Shown one piece after another: positions 35,813 through 47,270 of a stretch of 64,000 nucleotides of DNA. The notes under the pieces are model-generated. The model did no database searches. It saw only the letters and a list, made by a program, of their open reading frames with translations, and was not told where the DNA came from. Numbering within the stretch: position 1 is the first letter of the stretch; every line of letters starts with the position of its first letter. Position numbers and translations under genes: made by a program. Origin of the DNA: Isoetes taiwanensis (Eukaryota > Streptophyta > Lycopodiopsida > Isoetales > Isoetaceae); the NCBI GenBank assembly GCA_021234155.1, contig JAJEKV010000062.1, forward strand, positions 8,263,408-8,327,407. Reading direction: 5' to 3'.

Positions 35813-35870
35813 TCTCTCACATCATCAATGGATGCTGGGGTTTTATGGAATCAGCTTTAGCTCTCACATC
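35311..35870. mobile_element. Transposon-like insertion that truncates the aminopeptidase gene, with two (CT)n arrays
   Basis: The aminopeptidase exon breaks at about 35310. The following 35322-35560 resembles, in order of motifs, the right flank of the Harbinger region at 23250-23460: a TTTCCGGC phrase, GGCCGTTATGGCCCTAA, then GAGAGTC and repeated ATCTCTC before a CT array. (CT)n arrays run 35575-35702 (with CCCTCT interruptions) and 35731-35809. It may be a non-autonomous relative of that element. Ends are not defined. Confidence 0.45.
35575..35809. repeat. Two (CT)n arrays with a short spacer
   Basis: The CT runs at 35575-35702 (including CCCTCT units) and 35731-35809 are separated by AAAAAAGGCGACAATTCAC and nearby bases. 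Translations over this region are artefacts. Confidence 0.97.
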
Positions 35871-36084
35871 ATCAATACTTTTGCATTTTCCTGGAACTGT
35901 TGATGGTGTTGGAAATGGCGACCAAGACTGGGGAAAAAAGGGGGATGGGGTTGGGTCTTCCGTGGCTCTTGTAGCGATTGAAGCGGGATGTGTCCAAGGA
36001 TGTTAATGTTACCAATGCAAAGAAAGCATTAAAAAAACCTGTTTTGGCCATGTCCACATCCGACGAGAATGATTCGAACTTCGG

Positions 36085-37092
36085 ATGCCGGTTCCCAAAC
36101 TAGTGGGACTATCGCAGATTCTGATGGAGGTGTGGTGCGGGGATGTTGTACTGGAGGTTGGGCAGCAGCAATATCTGGGTTTTGTAGCCCCTAAACAGGG
36201 GATTTTGGCAGCCCCTAAGCAGGGGATGGTGGCAGCCCCTAAGCAGGGGATTCGGCTTGGCTCTGTTTTCTACAAAGATCCCATGATCTTGATCAAAAAG
36301 CGGTGGGTATTGTGGGCGGCACGGATCCTTCTTCCATAGCTACCTATCAAGCTATGTTCATGGGAAATCTGAAACAAGAGTTATTGGAAGCTATACAAGG
36401 GACAATACAAGTCGCCATCAAATTTGCAGTAGATTCGATCATCCAAGATCTCAAGAAGTCTTTCTTGGAGCAAATGAATGCGGAATTGGAGGCTTTCAAG
36501 AGTCAAATGAGGTCTAAATTTTCTGATTTTAAGGGGCAGATTCAAAATGAAATGGCACAGGTGCATAATGATGATGATTCCAGCACTGACGGAGAAGAAG
36601 ATGATAGTCTGAGATCAATTGCGCAAAGCAGAGCTATCTTCGTTAATGGCAGCCCAAGAACAACACAATCAAACACTTGCAGCTTTCATGGAGGAACAAG
36701 ATAAGCGCAATCGAGCTCTAAATGTCCGTTTGGTGGGTCTTCCAGAAGAACCAAAGGAGAATACCGCATCCAAGGTGAGTGCTTTCTTTTCTGAAAAGAT
36801 GCAATGTGAGGATTGTAGAATTTTGGAGGCATTTAGAGTTGGTAAGCCTACTGGAAATGCAAGGCATATTGTGGTCAAATTTGCAAATAGAGAGTCTAAG
36901 ATGGAAATATTGAGGAAAAAGGCAATGTTAAAAGGAGAGGGAGTCTGGGTGAATGAAGATATGACAAAAGATCAATATGAAGAACATAAAAAGGAACTTT
37001 TGAAATTCAAGGAAGCAAAAAAAGAATGGTCGAAGCCCTGTTTGGAGGAAAGGGACGTAGTAGTAGTAGATGATCCGCTACCGAGAGCATAG
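36085..37092 (+). pseudogene. ORF1 of LINE A (coiled coil, RNA-binding-like)
   Basis: 36085-36339 contains three 24-27-bp repeats encoding APKQGI/M units (36184-36255). 36303-36610 encodes a helical, Gln/Glu-rich region (LKKSFLEQMNAELEAFKSQM) ending in an acidic DDSSTDGEEDDS. After a frameshift near 36610, 36640-37092 reads MEEQDKRNRALNVRLVGLPE, FSEKMQCEDCRILEAFRVGK, ARHIVVKFANRESKMEILRK, resembling the RRM plus C-terminal domain of L1-type ORF1 proteins, which bind RNA as trimers. The frameshifts make it inactive. Confidence 0.65.
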
Positions 37093-37119
37093 CATAGGAA
37101 TTTTGCCGTGTGGTGATGT

Positions 37120-40100
37120 CTTTGGAATATTAATACTCGACACAGGGAAAAGATAACTACTATGAGTAGTATACTTGCAAATATAGATATCGTTTTTCTT
37201 TCTTGAGACAGTGAGCATGAGGAATCAGTGCACTGAAATTAATGGTTTTAAGATGATGCATTCCGTTTGGTCCCCAAAAAGGATGGAGATACAAGAGTTA
37301 CGGTGGCATTGCATGCTTTGTTAGGCGTGAATTTGTGCATTTAGTTCTGATTCTTTTTCCAAAAACAACTCTGCAGTGCATTTGGATTAGCGTGCGGAGG
37401 CAATTTGGCAACGTATATATTCTTTGGATGTTATTATCCACCCATGAGGGTCTCCCGGTATATAATTCAGTGAAGTGGATAGAGATGATCCTTTTGCGCA
37501 TGCAGTTGGAGCGGGATGTTGTTTCCTTTTGTGATCTGAGGAGGTTTTATTGATGGGAGATTTCAATGGGCCGAACTTCACAGGCAGGAGGCTGCCATGG
37601 TAAGTATGGAGGTAGAGCCGAGTGGATGGAAATGCTAGATGACACGAATTGGCGTAAATTGGTTGGAGCGAAAAATCAGATGACAAAATTCGGTGGCCTT
37701 CCCCTCAGGGGAATCATGTTCTAACATTTTGTAGTGGGTTAAACCTGGTTATTTATAATGGCATTGACAGGTTTCCAGGATCAGGAGCACTTACATGCAG
37801 AGGGGCAAGTGTGGTGGATTATGTCTTAGCTAAGCCCTCTTTTGTTCAACAAGTTGTAAATTTTGCTATTGGGAAGGATAATATTGAATCAGATCATGAG
37901 CCTCTTTTTCTTGACCTTTGCATTGCTGGTTTGCCTAAACATAAGGTTGTGTCACAAGCACTCCTTAAACCTATTATGAGGTATGATAAATCTGATATGT
38001 ACAAAGCTTGTTGTGAAAAAAATGCCTCTACTATCACATGGCCAACTAATGCGACAGAACTCAGTCATGCCCTTACTCAGATGGTTCTTGAATCTGCTAA
38101 TACATGTTTTGTGTTGCACAGGCAGAGAATGGGGCTGCCTTGCAATGGTTGGTTTGACTATGAATGTAGGATGCAAAGAAGACAATTTAAATTAGCAAAG
38201 GGGGATGCGAAGGCCTTGGCAAGAAGGGAGTACATCAAAATGGTTAAGAGGAAGAAACGGGCTTATTTGCGTAAGAAACATGGCGGATGGTCCGTAAGAA
38301 TTATTGGCATATCTGAAGAAGTTTTGGAATAGATTGAAACCTTCCCAAAACCGAGTACAATGGTAGAGGTTGGTGCTTTGATGAATCATATTAAACATCT
38401 CTATCATGTGCCAGGTGTAGACACAAAAATGGATGGGGCATATGAGGAGGGCTTCGTTTCTCTTTGGAGGGCGTGCGGGATGGGCTCAAAGATTATCCAA
38501 TGGTAAGGCAGCAGACATCGGAGGAAGGGCTTATGGCTGAAATGTTTAAATGGGCAGGTGATAGTGTGGTAGAAGTCTTGGTAAAGTTGTGCAATCTTTG
38601 TCTTGTTTGAAGGCTTCCCACGCACATGGCAAGTGAATAGGGTGGTCCCTCTTCATAAAGGCGGTGATGAGTCTCGATCCAAATAACCACCGTATGATTA
38701 TGATATGTAGTTTTTATGCCAAGCTTTTTGCTAACATCTTGAACGCTAAAATAAGCACATGGTCCAGAGGTTCATAATGTGAGAGCAACAGGGCAAGCTG
38801 GTTTTAGGGCGAGGAGGTCTACAACAGATCATTTGGTTACCATGAGAGCCATGATGGACTCAGTGGTTGGTAAGAAGAAACCTTTATATGCATTGTTTGT
38901 TGATTTCTCTAAAGCTTTTGATATGGTTGGAAGAGGACATTTGTGGGATAGAATGTCGACTCTTGGTGTGCTGTTGAGTATCGCATGCAATTGGCCAAAC
39001 TTTATGATAAAGTATTGGTTCAACTTTCTTTCCCATACATCAGTGATGAGTATGTTGAAAGCAATATGGGGGTTAAGCGGGGGCTGCCCACTATCGCCCA
39101 CACTTTTTGGTTTGTTCATAGACCAACCGGAGGATTGGATCTGTCAAAATGGTGGTGATGGAAGCCTCTATATGGGTATGTTCTTACGCTATTGTTGTAT
39201 CTTTCGATGATGTTGTTCTATTATCTAGGAGTGTAGCGGGTCTACAAAAGCACTTGGATGCTCTTGAGGGATTTTGTGACACGAAAAGCATCTTGGTCAA
39301 CATGGCTAAAACCAAGGTTGTAGTGTTTGGAGCTACCAAGGTAGATCATGTAAAGGTATTTTACAAAGGAGAGCCTGTTGACATTGTGGATAGTTATAAG
39401 TATCTTGGTCTAATTGTAGACAAAAGTCCCAACTGGAATATAGCGGCTGAGCAAAAAGCGGATGGTGGGCTTAAGGCTCTCTATGCCATGCAACGCAGGT
39501 GTAGGAAAGCAGATATATGGGATTTCAGTATGAAGAAGCAGTTATATATTGCTTTGGTGCAATCAGTGGTGCTATATGGATGTGAGGTATGGGGGCCAGG
39601 TTTGGCGTTGGATAGATGGAAGAAAATTGAAAAAATCTGAGAAAAAGATTCTTTCGTGCCGAGCTTGGAACTAAGATGCAAACACCATATGATATGCTGT
39701 TAGTGGAATGTGGGATGCTCTCTTTGGAAGCGGAAGCACTTTGTAAGACTCTCCATTTGCATAAGGTGCTCTATGTCATGCCAAATGATAGTTTGCCAAG
39801 GTTTGCATTGGAAGAGACACGCGCGAAAGGATGGTTTGCGGACATAGAGGGGTGGCTAGCCAGATGGGGGATGCATATGGATGATTTGGAAAATTATAAG
39901 GATAATATACGAGGTTGGGTTGTGGATAATGTAACCCGTGTGTGCTGGAGAGAAGGTGCGGTTAAGAAGGAGTTCTACAGGGTCCATATCAATCCCATGC
40001 CAAGGGGCCAGTTACTTACACGAACACATTTTACATTAAACACACAGATGGGCTATATGTAGGATGAGGTTAAGCTCACACAGGCTTGGGGTGGAGTTGG

Positions 40101-40419
40101 GGAGATGGAGTGATATTCCACATGAGCTTAGGTCGTGCAAGTTGTGTGACTGTAGGACTCTTGAGGATGAGGCACATGTGCTACTTCACTGTTCATCATA
40201 TGCCACATTGCGTGCTAAACATGGCATGAAAGCTTATACACTTGCTGAATTTTTTGACTACCCTGGGGATGTGATTGGGGCGTATATACTTGCTGTTTTG
40301 GACCATAGAGAAAGATGCTTGAAAGCAATGGATGTAAAAGAGGAGAACGAAGAAGAGATTGAGGGGGTTAATGCATTATTATCCGATGATGCATTAGATG
40401 AACTTTTCTATAATTACTA
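37120..40419 (+). pseudogene. ORF2 of LINE A (APE-type endonuclease, reverse transcriptase)
   Basis: Endonuclease traces: GGIACFVRREFVHLVLILFP near 37300-37360, LMGDFNGPNFTG near 37553-37585 and ASVVDYVLAKPSFVQQV with ESDHEPLFLDL (37808-37920). RT: GQAGFRARRSTTDHLVTMRA (38788-38847), ALFVDFSKAFDMVGRGHLWD, GGCPLSPTLFGLFID (39079-39123). The catalytic box YADD is replaced by SFDD in VVSFDDVVLLSRS, followed by HLDALEGFCD and LVNMAKTKVVVFG. The C-terminal region continues with YGCEVWGPGLALDRWKKIEK and a Cys-rich LRSCKLCDCRTLEDEAHVLL near 40130-40190. Multiple frameshifts. The RT signature GCPLSPTLFG...ID differs from that of the L1-type LINE at 56-60 kb. Confidence 0.8.
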
Positions 40420-40480
40420 ATGTACTGGTTTGGACGTCTCATAGGCCTGGCGGTCTCACAGACGTAATAATACAATTTCA

Positions 40481-40687
<207 letters not shown>

Positions 40688-40736
40688 CCTGGGATTATAT
40701 GGAAATCATCGGAGTTCTCCAAGAACTAAAAAATGC

Positions 40737-42140
40737 AGTGGCCATTTTATATGAAAAGGCGGTAGTTGGGCTGTCTTTTCCATCAGCAATGCAAAGATGA
40801 GATTGTTAGCAATATAGGTATCAAACAGGGATGCCCCTTGTCACCAGCTCTTTTTGGCATATACATTGACCAATTAGAAGGATGATGAGCATGGAGAAGA
40901 GAAACCACAATTGCTGGTTATACGTTAACTTTGTTATTATATGCTGACGACATTGTGATCTTTGCCAGGAGGCAAAAGGGGATGCAAAAGCATTTGACGG
41001 CTTTGTCTAATTTTTGTGATAAAAACGAGATGAAAGTGAATTTGGGAAAAACAAAAATCCTTATATTTGGGATATGAGTCCACAACTTCCACTTATACTA
41101 TAAAGGGGAAGAAGTAGATATTACAGACTCATATAAGTACCTGGGGTTGTGAAGCATAACTATAATTGGAACATCGCAGTTGAACTGAGGACAGATGCTG
41201 GGCTTAACGCACTTTACTCGATGCAGAGACGGTGTAACAAGAATGGGATTATTGGCTGGCAACTCAAGAAAATGCTCTATATCTCCTTAGTACGCTCTGT
41301 TGTTTAATACGGATGTGAGGTATGGGGGCCAGGACTTTCTTTGGACATGTGGACAAGGGTAGAGAAGATTCAAAAGAAATTCTTATTGGCAGAACTAGGG
41401 ATTAAAATGCAAATACCATATCAGATGATGCTGGCTGAAATAGGACTGTATGAACTTGAAGCACTCTTGCAAACCATAAATTATGTCAGGAGGGTTCAAG
41501 GCATGGAACATGATAGATTACCTAAAAAGGCTATGATTTAGAGTAGTCTAAAAGGGTGGCATGCGAGTGTAGTTGAATGGATAAGACGGTGGGGTGTGAC
41601 ATTAGATGAAATGACACACCGGAAAGGGGATGGAAAAAATCTGGCACCAAAATGGACTTCTACAAGAAGATGATTAATCCGGATCTAAAAGAAGGAACAC
41701 ATTTGACGGGCACATTATCATACTTTAAACAACATCTTTTACGCCTTAGCTCACACCACTTAGGTGTGGAAATTGGGTGGTGGGGGAATCTCCCAAGAAA
41801 TAGGCGATGATGTGATTGAAGATGAGGAGCACTTGATATTGCACTGGCCAGCATACCAGCCTTGAGGCATAGATCTAGACTGTCCCCTGGAATACCTCTA
41901 CATGCGTTCTTTAATATGATACCTGCGACAGTTGGACATTTTCTAGCAGATGTTATGAAGGTGAGAGAGATTTATAAAGAATTATAAAAGCTTGTTGGAT
42001 ATTTATGAGAGGGAGGGGAACATAGACTAATGGTACCCTAGGAAGGGATCATTAGATGTTAGAGAAAATGTTGCATTGTATCGATGTTCGTCTTCTCGAC
42101 CTGATGGTCTCATAGACGTTAATAAAACACTCTTCTCTGT
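40737..42140 (+). mobile_element. LINE B: 5'-truncated relative of LINE A
   Basis: Starts inside RT: GIKQGCPLSPALFGIYIDQL near 40819-40880, then LYADDIVIFARRQKGMQKHL (catalytic YADD kept) near 40938-41000, MKVNLGKTKILIFG, YGCEVWGPGLSLDMWTRVEK near 41310-41360. The cysteine-rich C-terminus is degraded (EDEHLILHWPAY near 41820). The 3' end CTCATAGACGTTAATAAAAC (42110-42129) matches LINE A's CTCACAGACGTAATAATAC. Frameshifts and stops throughout. The left edge is set where LINE similarity becomes readable. Confidence 0.75.
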
Positions 42141-43401
42141 CTATGGATAAGAATGAATTTGAAGGTAAGTATGCCAAATCGGTACTTTCTTCTCGAGATG
42201 CATCTCAACATATGTGTGAGCAATTTTAGGGCATTCGGTATTCCAGAGGTTTTTGAGCTTTTCGAGAAAATTTCAATGCCCATAGATGCATCCTCTACTT
42301 ATGTGTGGCAACGCCAGTCACATGTTTACTCATAGTGATCAATCTCACGTGAAAGGCCCAGATGAACATGACAATGCTTCTAGAGATCCTTGGGATATAT
42401 TGTTATTATGATGTGGTTGATCAAGAAAAACTTTATAGACATGTCGATTTCAATCGCATCATACTCAAAAGGTAATACCTTATTATATGGGATGGTTTTT
42501 ATGCTGATTGAAGATTCATATGAAGACCAGACACACATTTAAATGTTCGAACACCCCAATATCTTATTACAACTATCTTGGATTAAGACAGACCTCAACT
42601 TACCGTCTTGGATTAACATGGACCCCAACTTCTGCGACAACACTGGGGCACATGTTTACTAGTCATAGATTATGGTGTAAAACATTTTTAATTAACAAAT
42701 CTCATGCTTCAATAACAGCATACCAATGAGAATGGCTGACAAATTCTGAGAAGCTTTTGTAGCCTACCATTTTCTGCACAGGAAATAAAAATTGGCAAAA
42801 GTTTCACAAGTTCGCTGGCTAAAATCTAGGTTGCTATAGGCACACGAGAATTACTAGGTGTGTCGAATGGCCTTGTTACATGAATTTTTTTTGGTGTAGC
42901 GTTTGTCTATCAGTGGAAACAATATAAAGCATAGTCTTCTTCTGTATGAAGGGCAAATTCCCTGCTATTCTTTACGAAAGAAGTTACTGATCTTCTCTCA
43001 TTTTATTAAGATCCATATATAGGAAGCACTTACAATTGCAGTAACTAGAAATTCATTATAACATGGTCTACTGATACTTATGATTTAAGTTCTTACATTT
43101 TATTGTCTTTCTTGAAACTGATATTTCCAACAGCTATATGCAAGGGCAAACCCTTTTGAGGAAATACTTCTAAAGAACTGCAATGCACATTACAATCAAT
43201 ATGCAAGTTGATGCTCTAGCATATTGGACAGTTACTCAGCTCGTGGCACCATTTAAACACTATTTCATATGTTACTGCTAACTGGTGCTTTGGAATCCAT
43301 AAACTATGGTTGCATTTTTAGGCACCCAAGTGATAGAATACATCTAAATTACACTTCATAATTACTGGCAAGATGCCGAAAACAAACATCTGCTTCTGCA
43401 A
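42141..43401. other. Intergenic DNA and probable 3' flank of the membrane protein gene
   Basis: About 1.26 kb of AT-rich DNA without a recognisable gene. The last few hundred bases probably hold the 3' UTR of the minus-strand gene that ends at 43402; no clear polyadenylation signal could be singled out. Confidence 0.4.
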
Positions 43402-44415
43402 TTAGGCTTCAAAGCTCTCCATGGGAATAGATGGATCCCTCAATGGCACATAATCCCCAAGATATGCATCTAATTGATCAGAAAGAGCTAGCCTGTCAAT
43501 GCTTTCATGGTGATATGACTTACATGAGAAGTAGAACAGGCTCTGTACCAGTATAAAAACCAAATTGATAAGAGTCAAAGCAATTACCAGTACAGATCCA
43601 TAACCAATCCTCGCGCCCAAACTTTTGCTTTTTAATTCATTCATCTTCACTTTGGCAGAAAAAATTCCAGCAATAACTGTGGTGCACAACATGTATATCA
43701 AAACGAGCCAATATCCTACATTCATTTTGCCTTTCACAAGTTTGACACTCTTCTTCAGAGCCTCCAGTCCATATCTATCCTCCATAACTGAAATTACATT
43801 TGCAAGGTGCCAGTATACACTCAAATACATCTCCATTCCCAGGAACACAAGCCCAGCAAGAAGCACAAGGGCACTAATAGATATTCCAAATGCCCCAAGG
43901 AAGCTGACGATAATCAAGGCAAAGAAAAGGAAAACCACATGGAAAGCAAATATGACGAGGTAAACCCAGAAGAGAGTAAACATGAGACGCCTCCAAACCC
44001 TTGGAATTGCTCGCATGCTTTTTACAAATCCAACATCCTTTTCGATATATATACAAGCAACACTGTATACCAACGCAGCAGTGGACAGGAGCGAAAATGC
44101 AAAAACAAAAGCAAGGTAACCCAAGAACATAGACAACAATTTGAGCCATTCTACATACAGATCCTTTTTTGTTTTTCCGGCATCGGCAGTATCCTTTTCG
44201 CTTGTTTCCGCGGCCAGAAGCGCCTCATCGCTGTGTATTTTAGCAAAAATGGGATCTGTAACAAGGGAATGGGCGAGCTCAGCGAAGGCTAAGGGAAGTA
44301 CCAGTATGAGTGCAATGGCCAGAAGAAGCTTGGCGTGGCGAGAAAGCATGCGGAATGCTTCTTTTATTATTCCAAAAACCCCCAGAAACTGCATCTCTTC
44401 CACCTCCTTGTCCAT
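43402..44415 (-). CDS. Multi-pass membrane protein of a conserved plant family (function unknown)
   Basis: Single-exon ORF of 337 codons from an ATG at 44415. The N-terminus EEMQFLGVFGIIKEAFRML and the C-terminal YFSCKSYHHESIDRL and YLGDYVPL blocks match a plant-wide family of hydrophobic proteins, often annotated only as transmembrane or 'polyadenylate-binding protein 1-B-binding' proteins. That label is not firm functional evidence. Hydrophobic segments lie at roughly residues 29-50, 93-124, 145-174, 178-200, 234-254 and 272-297, giving about six membrane spans with a Glu/Lys-rich loop at 62-86. Length is normal for the family and no damage is seen, so it is probably functional, likely in an endomembrane. 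It diverges from the recombinase-like pseudogene at 45.2-47.3 kb, and a GC-rich foldback lies 209 bp upstream of its ATG. Confidence 0.88.
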   Translation of the reverse strand: MDKEVEEMQFLGVFGIIKEAFRMLSRHAKLLLAIALILVLPLAFAELAHSLVTDPIFAKIHSDEALLAAETSEKDTADAGKTKKDLYVEWLKLLSMFLGYLAFVFAFSLLSTAALVYSVACIYIEKDVGFVKSMRAIPRVWRRLMFTLFWVYLVIFAFHVVFLFFALIIVSFLGAFGISISALVLLAGLVFLGMEMYLSVYWHLANVISVMEDRYGLEALKKSVKLVKGKMNVGYWLVLIYMLCTTVIAGIFSAKVKMNELKSKSLGARIGYGSVLVIALTLINLVFILVQSLFYFSCKSYHHESIDRLALSDQLDAYLGDYVPLRDPSIPMESFEA

Positions 44416-44623
44416 GGCTATGGCTGTTGCGGTGCCGGATCAGCTATGGCGATCTAGGGTTCCGACTCCGAGGCCAGAGAGCAATAAATGGAAAGCCCGA
44501 CCTTTAGTTGCCCGGTCTATTTCTTCAAAGCGTCGCCAAATGTGATATCAATGTGAATGTGGTTCCTTAGTGCCATGTTCACTTAAGGTCGGTTAATCTC
44601 AGTAATACATTTTTGTATACAGG

Positions 44624-44733
44624 AATGACTTTTTTGTCGACATTCCGGCGTGGTCAACCGACGCCGACGCGCGTTTAACGCGCGGTCGCGGCGCGCGACG
44701 GCGGCGCGCCGGAATGTCGACAAAAAAGTCATT
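44624..44733. mobile_element. 110-bp GC-rich foldback (MITE-like) element with perfect 27-bp inverted ends
   Basis: AATGACTTTTTTGTCGACAT... (44624-44650) is exactly repeated in reverse complement at 44707-44733. The 56-bp core is extremely GC-rich, with several CG dinucleotides and an inner palindrome around GCGCGTTTAACGCGC. The surroundings are AT-rich. No target duplication is evident. It sits between the start of the membrane protein gene (minus) and the 5' region of the recombinase-like pseudogene (plus). Confidence 0.8.
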
Positions 44734-45230
44734 AGTGTAACGTGAAGTTAACCTAGGGTTTCATTCTGTCATTTTTTTTTCCTTTCTTCCTGCGCCATCG
44801 CCATCGTTTCTTTAGGCGATCACCGTGTTTGCGGTGGCGCCATCGCTGAGCTTCATTCCGGTGGCGCCATCTAGGTTTGAGAGTTGAGTAGGCGAGTTTT
44901 TGGAAGCTTTTGACGAAGTTGTGAAGCTTCTTGGTCTGCTTTCGTGTATTTTCTTTGTCTTTTTGCTTCCGGTGGCGTGATCTTGCTCGAGCCGCTCGTT
45001 AGGCTTAAACTTTTGAAGGTTTTGAAGAAATTTCTTGGTGCCTTTGGTCCGCTTTATGCGTGTTCTTACTTGCATGGCTATTTCTTGCTATTTCTTGCGT
45101 CTTTGGAGGAGGATGTAGGGCGACTCTAAAGAGAACTAGGATGGCCTTTTGCAAGAAATTCTTGCATGCGTTTCTCTTGTCGAAGTTTTGTGCTTCTTAG
45201 TTTGTTTCAAGTTTCGATTTATAGTCTAGG

Positions 45231-47270
45231 ACGAAGTTTCGGACTTGGATTCTAGCTTTTTGTATGATCCCAATGCCGGTTTGTTCAAGGATTCTGTAAA
45301 AAAGGCTGTAAAAAAGGCAAGTATCTTTGTTGTTTTTTGTTATTCTTCTTTTATTTTTCGCTTCTTGTTACTAATTTGGATTTTCTTTTGTAGATTTGTG
45401 TGATGGATGATCTTGAGGAGCCTATTCTTAGGGATATCACAAATACCATTGTTGAAAGGGAGGTGCAGACAGAGAAGCTTGCTAGTCTGACTATTTCGGA
45501 TGAGGCCAATGAAACTGTTGCTGATTTTGAGAAGGCTTTACTTTCTGAATTTGGAGAAGAAGCCATTACTAAGTATTTGACAGAGGCCAGTGCTGAACCT
45601 GTGGTTGTTCCTGTTGCAGATCCTAGTGGTAATAGGCTTCCATTTGTGGAGTTAGATGAGAAATTACAGCAAGAGGTAGATGCTGGAGGTATTAGTAGAT
45701 CTGCTGCTAAGATTGCTTGGGCTAGGAACAGATTTGATCTTTGGAGGCAGACTTATGGCTATTCTTTGGAGAAATCTATTGAGGATATGGATCTTTCCTT
45801 ATTTGCTTCCTTATTAGAGAAATTTATGATGCAAGTGGTGAAGAAAGACAAGAAAGGATCATTCTATCCTCCAGAATCGTGAGTAACTTAATTTGGAAAT
45901 TTTTTCTTGCTTGTTTTATATCTATTAAATTTTGTTATTAATTTACCTTTGTTTCTTGCAGGCTTCATGATATGTTTCAAAATTTGGTGCAATAATTCAA
46001 GAAATCAAGAGATTAGAATTGCCAATCTTTGGAATTTCGTGAGGTAAAATTCTCTATCAAAGACTCTCCAATATTTGAGAGGGCAAGGCTTGCTTTGTGT
46101 GGCATCCATGAGAAGGTCCAGAACACTCTGTGTGTGTGTAAGAAGAGGAAGAAAGTGGAAGAAATACCTTATGGTAGTGAGCAGCTCCTTCTTGCCGATG
46201 TAGATCATTCAACTGGTCATCCTAAAGGTTTGCAGAAGAGATTTCTTTACTATTGTGTGGCTCGATTTGCTATTCGAGGTCAAGGTGAGGTGCATCAGTT
46301 GCTTATGACTGATTTCTCGGTTGGAGATGAAAATGGACAAGAATATCTTGAATATAGTGAGAGACTTTCAAAGAATAATGATACTGATATGAATCATTAT
46401 CAGGAGGAACAGCCAAGACCTGCGGTGCTATGAGAATGATGTAGTTTCGACATTTAGACAATTGCGTAAGCATATGCCCGTGCCTAAGCCTATCTCGATG
46501 GGATCAAGGGAATTTCACATTGTTTTATGCAAGCAATCGTTAATCATAGGGGACCAATCTGGTATAATTCGAAAAATAGGGTGTCTGCTAGAAAATTGGC
46601 TGGTTGGGTCAAGTATATGTTGTTGACTGTTGGTGTTGAGGGTCAGTTCAGCAACAAATCTGGTAGATGTACCGTGGTTTCCAGAATGACGAGGGCACAT
46701 GTTCCTACTAATATTGGTATGAGGGTGACTGGCCAGCGTACAGCTGAAGCATATTCCAGGTGTGTTACTTTCTTCTTTGCTTTTTCTTTTGCTTATTTAA
46801 TTTGGTTTAATGTTATAATATATTACAGGTATGACAAGACCTTAGATTTGCAGACGAAGTGTGCTATGTCATGTGTTTCACAGCCTTTCGATGAGAAAGG
46901 AAAGAGGAGAATGTTTGAAGATGTATACAAGCAGGAACTTCAGAAGATTGATGATATGGATCGAGGAATGCAAGTTGCAGGTAGTTCTAGTGCATGTCCA
47001 GGTAGTTCTCTTGTGCATAATGATGCTATGGATGTTGCGAATTGTCAAATGGATTCTGTGGAGCCTAGCACTGTTGGAAATATTCAGTCTGTTGCCACTG
47101 TTCCTAGTTTTGATTTGAATCTAAAGTTTCCTGCTGAGGATTTGAGGGATGATGATATACAGTTAAACAAAGACATAGATGTGTTGACAGAATCGTCTCC
47201 AGATGTGAAGCGTGCAGGTTTTCAAAATATCAATCTTCATATTGGCAATATTTCGGTGGTTATTTTCTAA
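45231..47270 (+). pseudogene. Crypton/ZMYM-type tyrosine-recombinase-like (DUF3504) gene, disrupted
   Basis: Exons: ATG at 45403 to 45878, 45962-46759 and 46829-47270, with GT-AG introns. An upstream exon 45231-45319 (ending VKKAVKK) would join in frame through a GC-AG intron. Residues after the ATG: an acidic leader, then IAWARNRFDLWRQTYGYSLE, LHDMFQNLVQ, RFAIRGQGEVHQLLMTDFSV, YLEYSERLSKNNDTD, HRGPIWYNSKNRVSARKLAG, GQFSNKSGRCTVVSRM and VTGQRTAEAYSRYDKT. This is the order of blocks in the DUF3504 domain of Crypton recombinases and of animal ZMYM2/QRICH1/KCTD1-related proteins. The usual His of the HxxR motif is Lys here (NKSGR) and the His of TGHRS is Gln. In-frame TAA and TAG lie near 45992 and 46013, and frameshifts near 46420 and 46515 break the domain. 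The C-terminus has an acidic linker and ends INLHIGNISVVIF. Confidence 0.65.
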
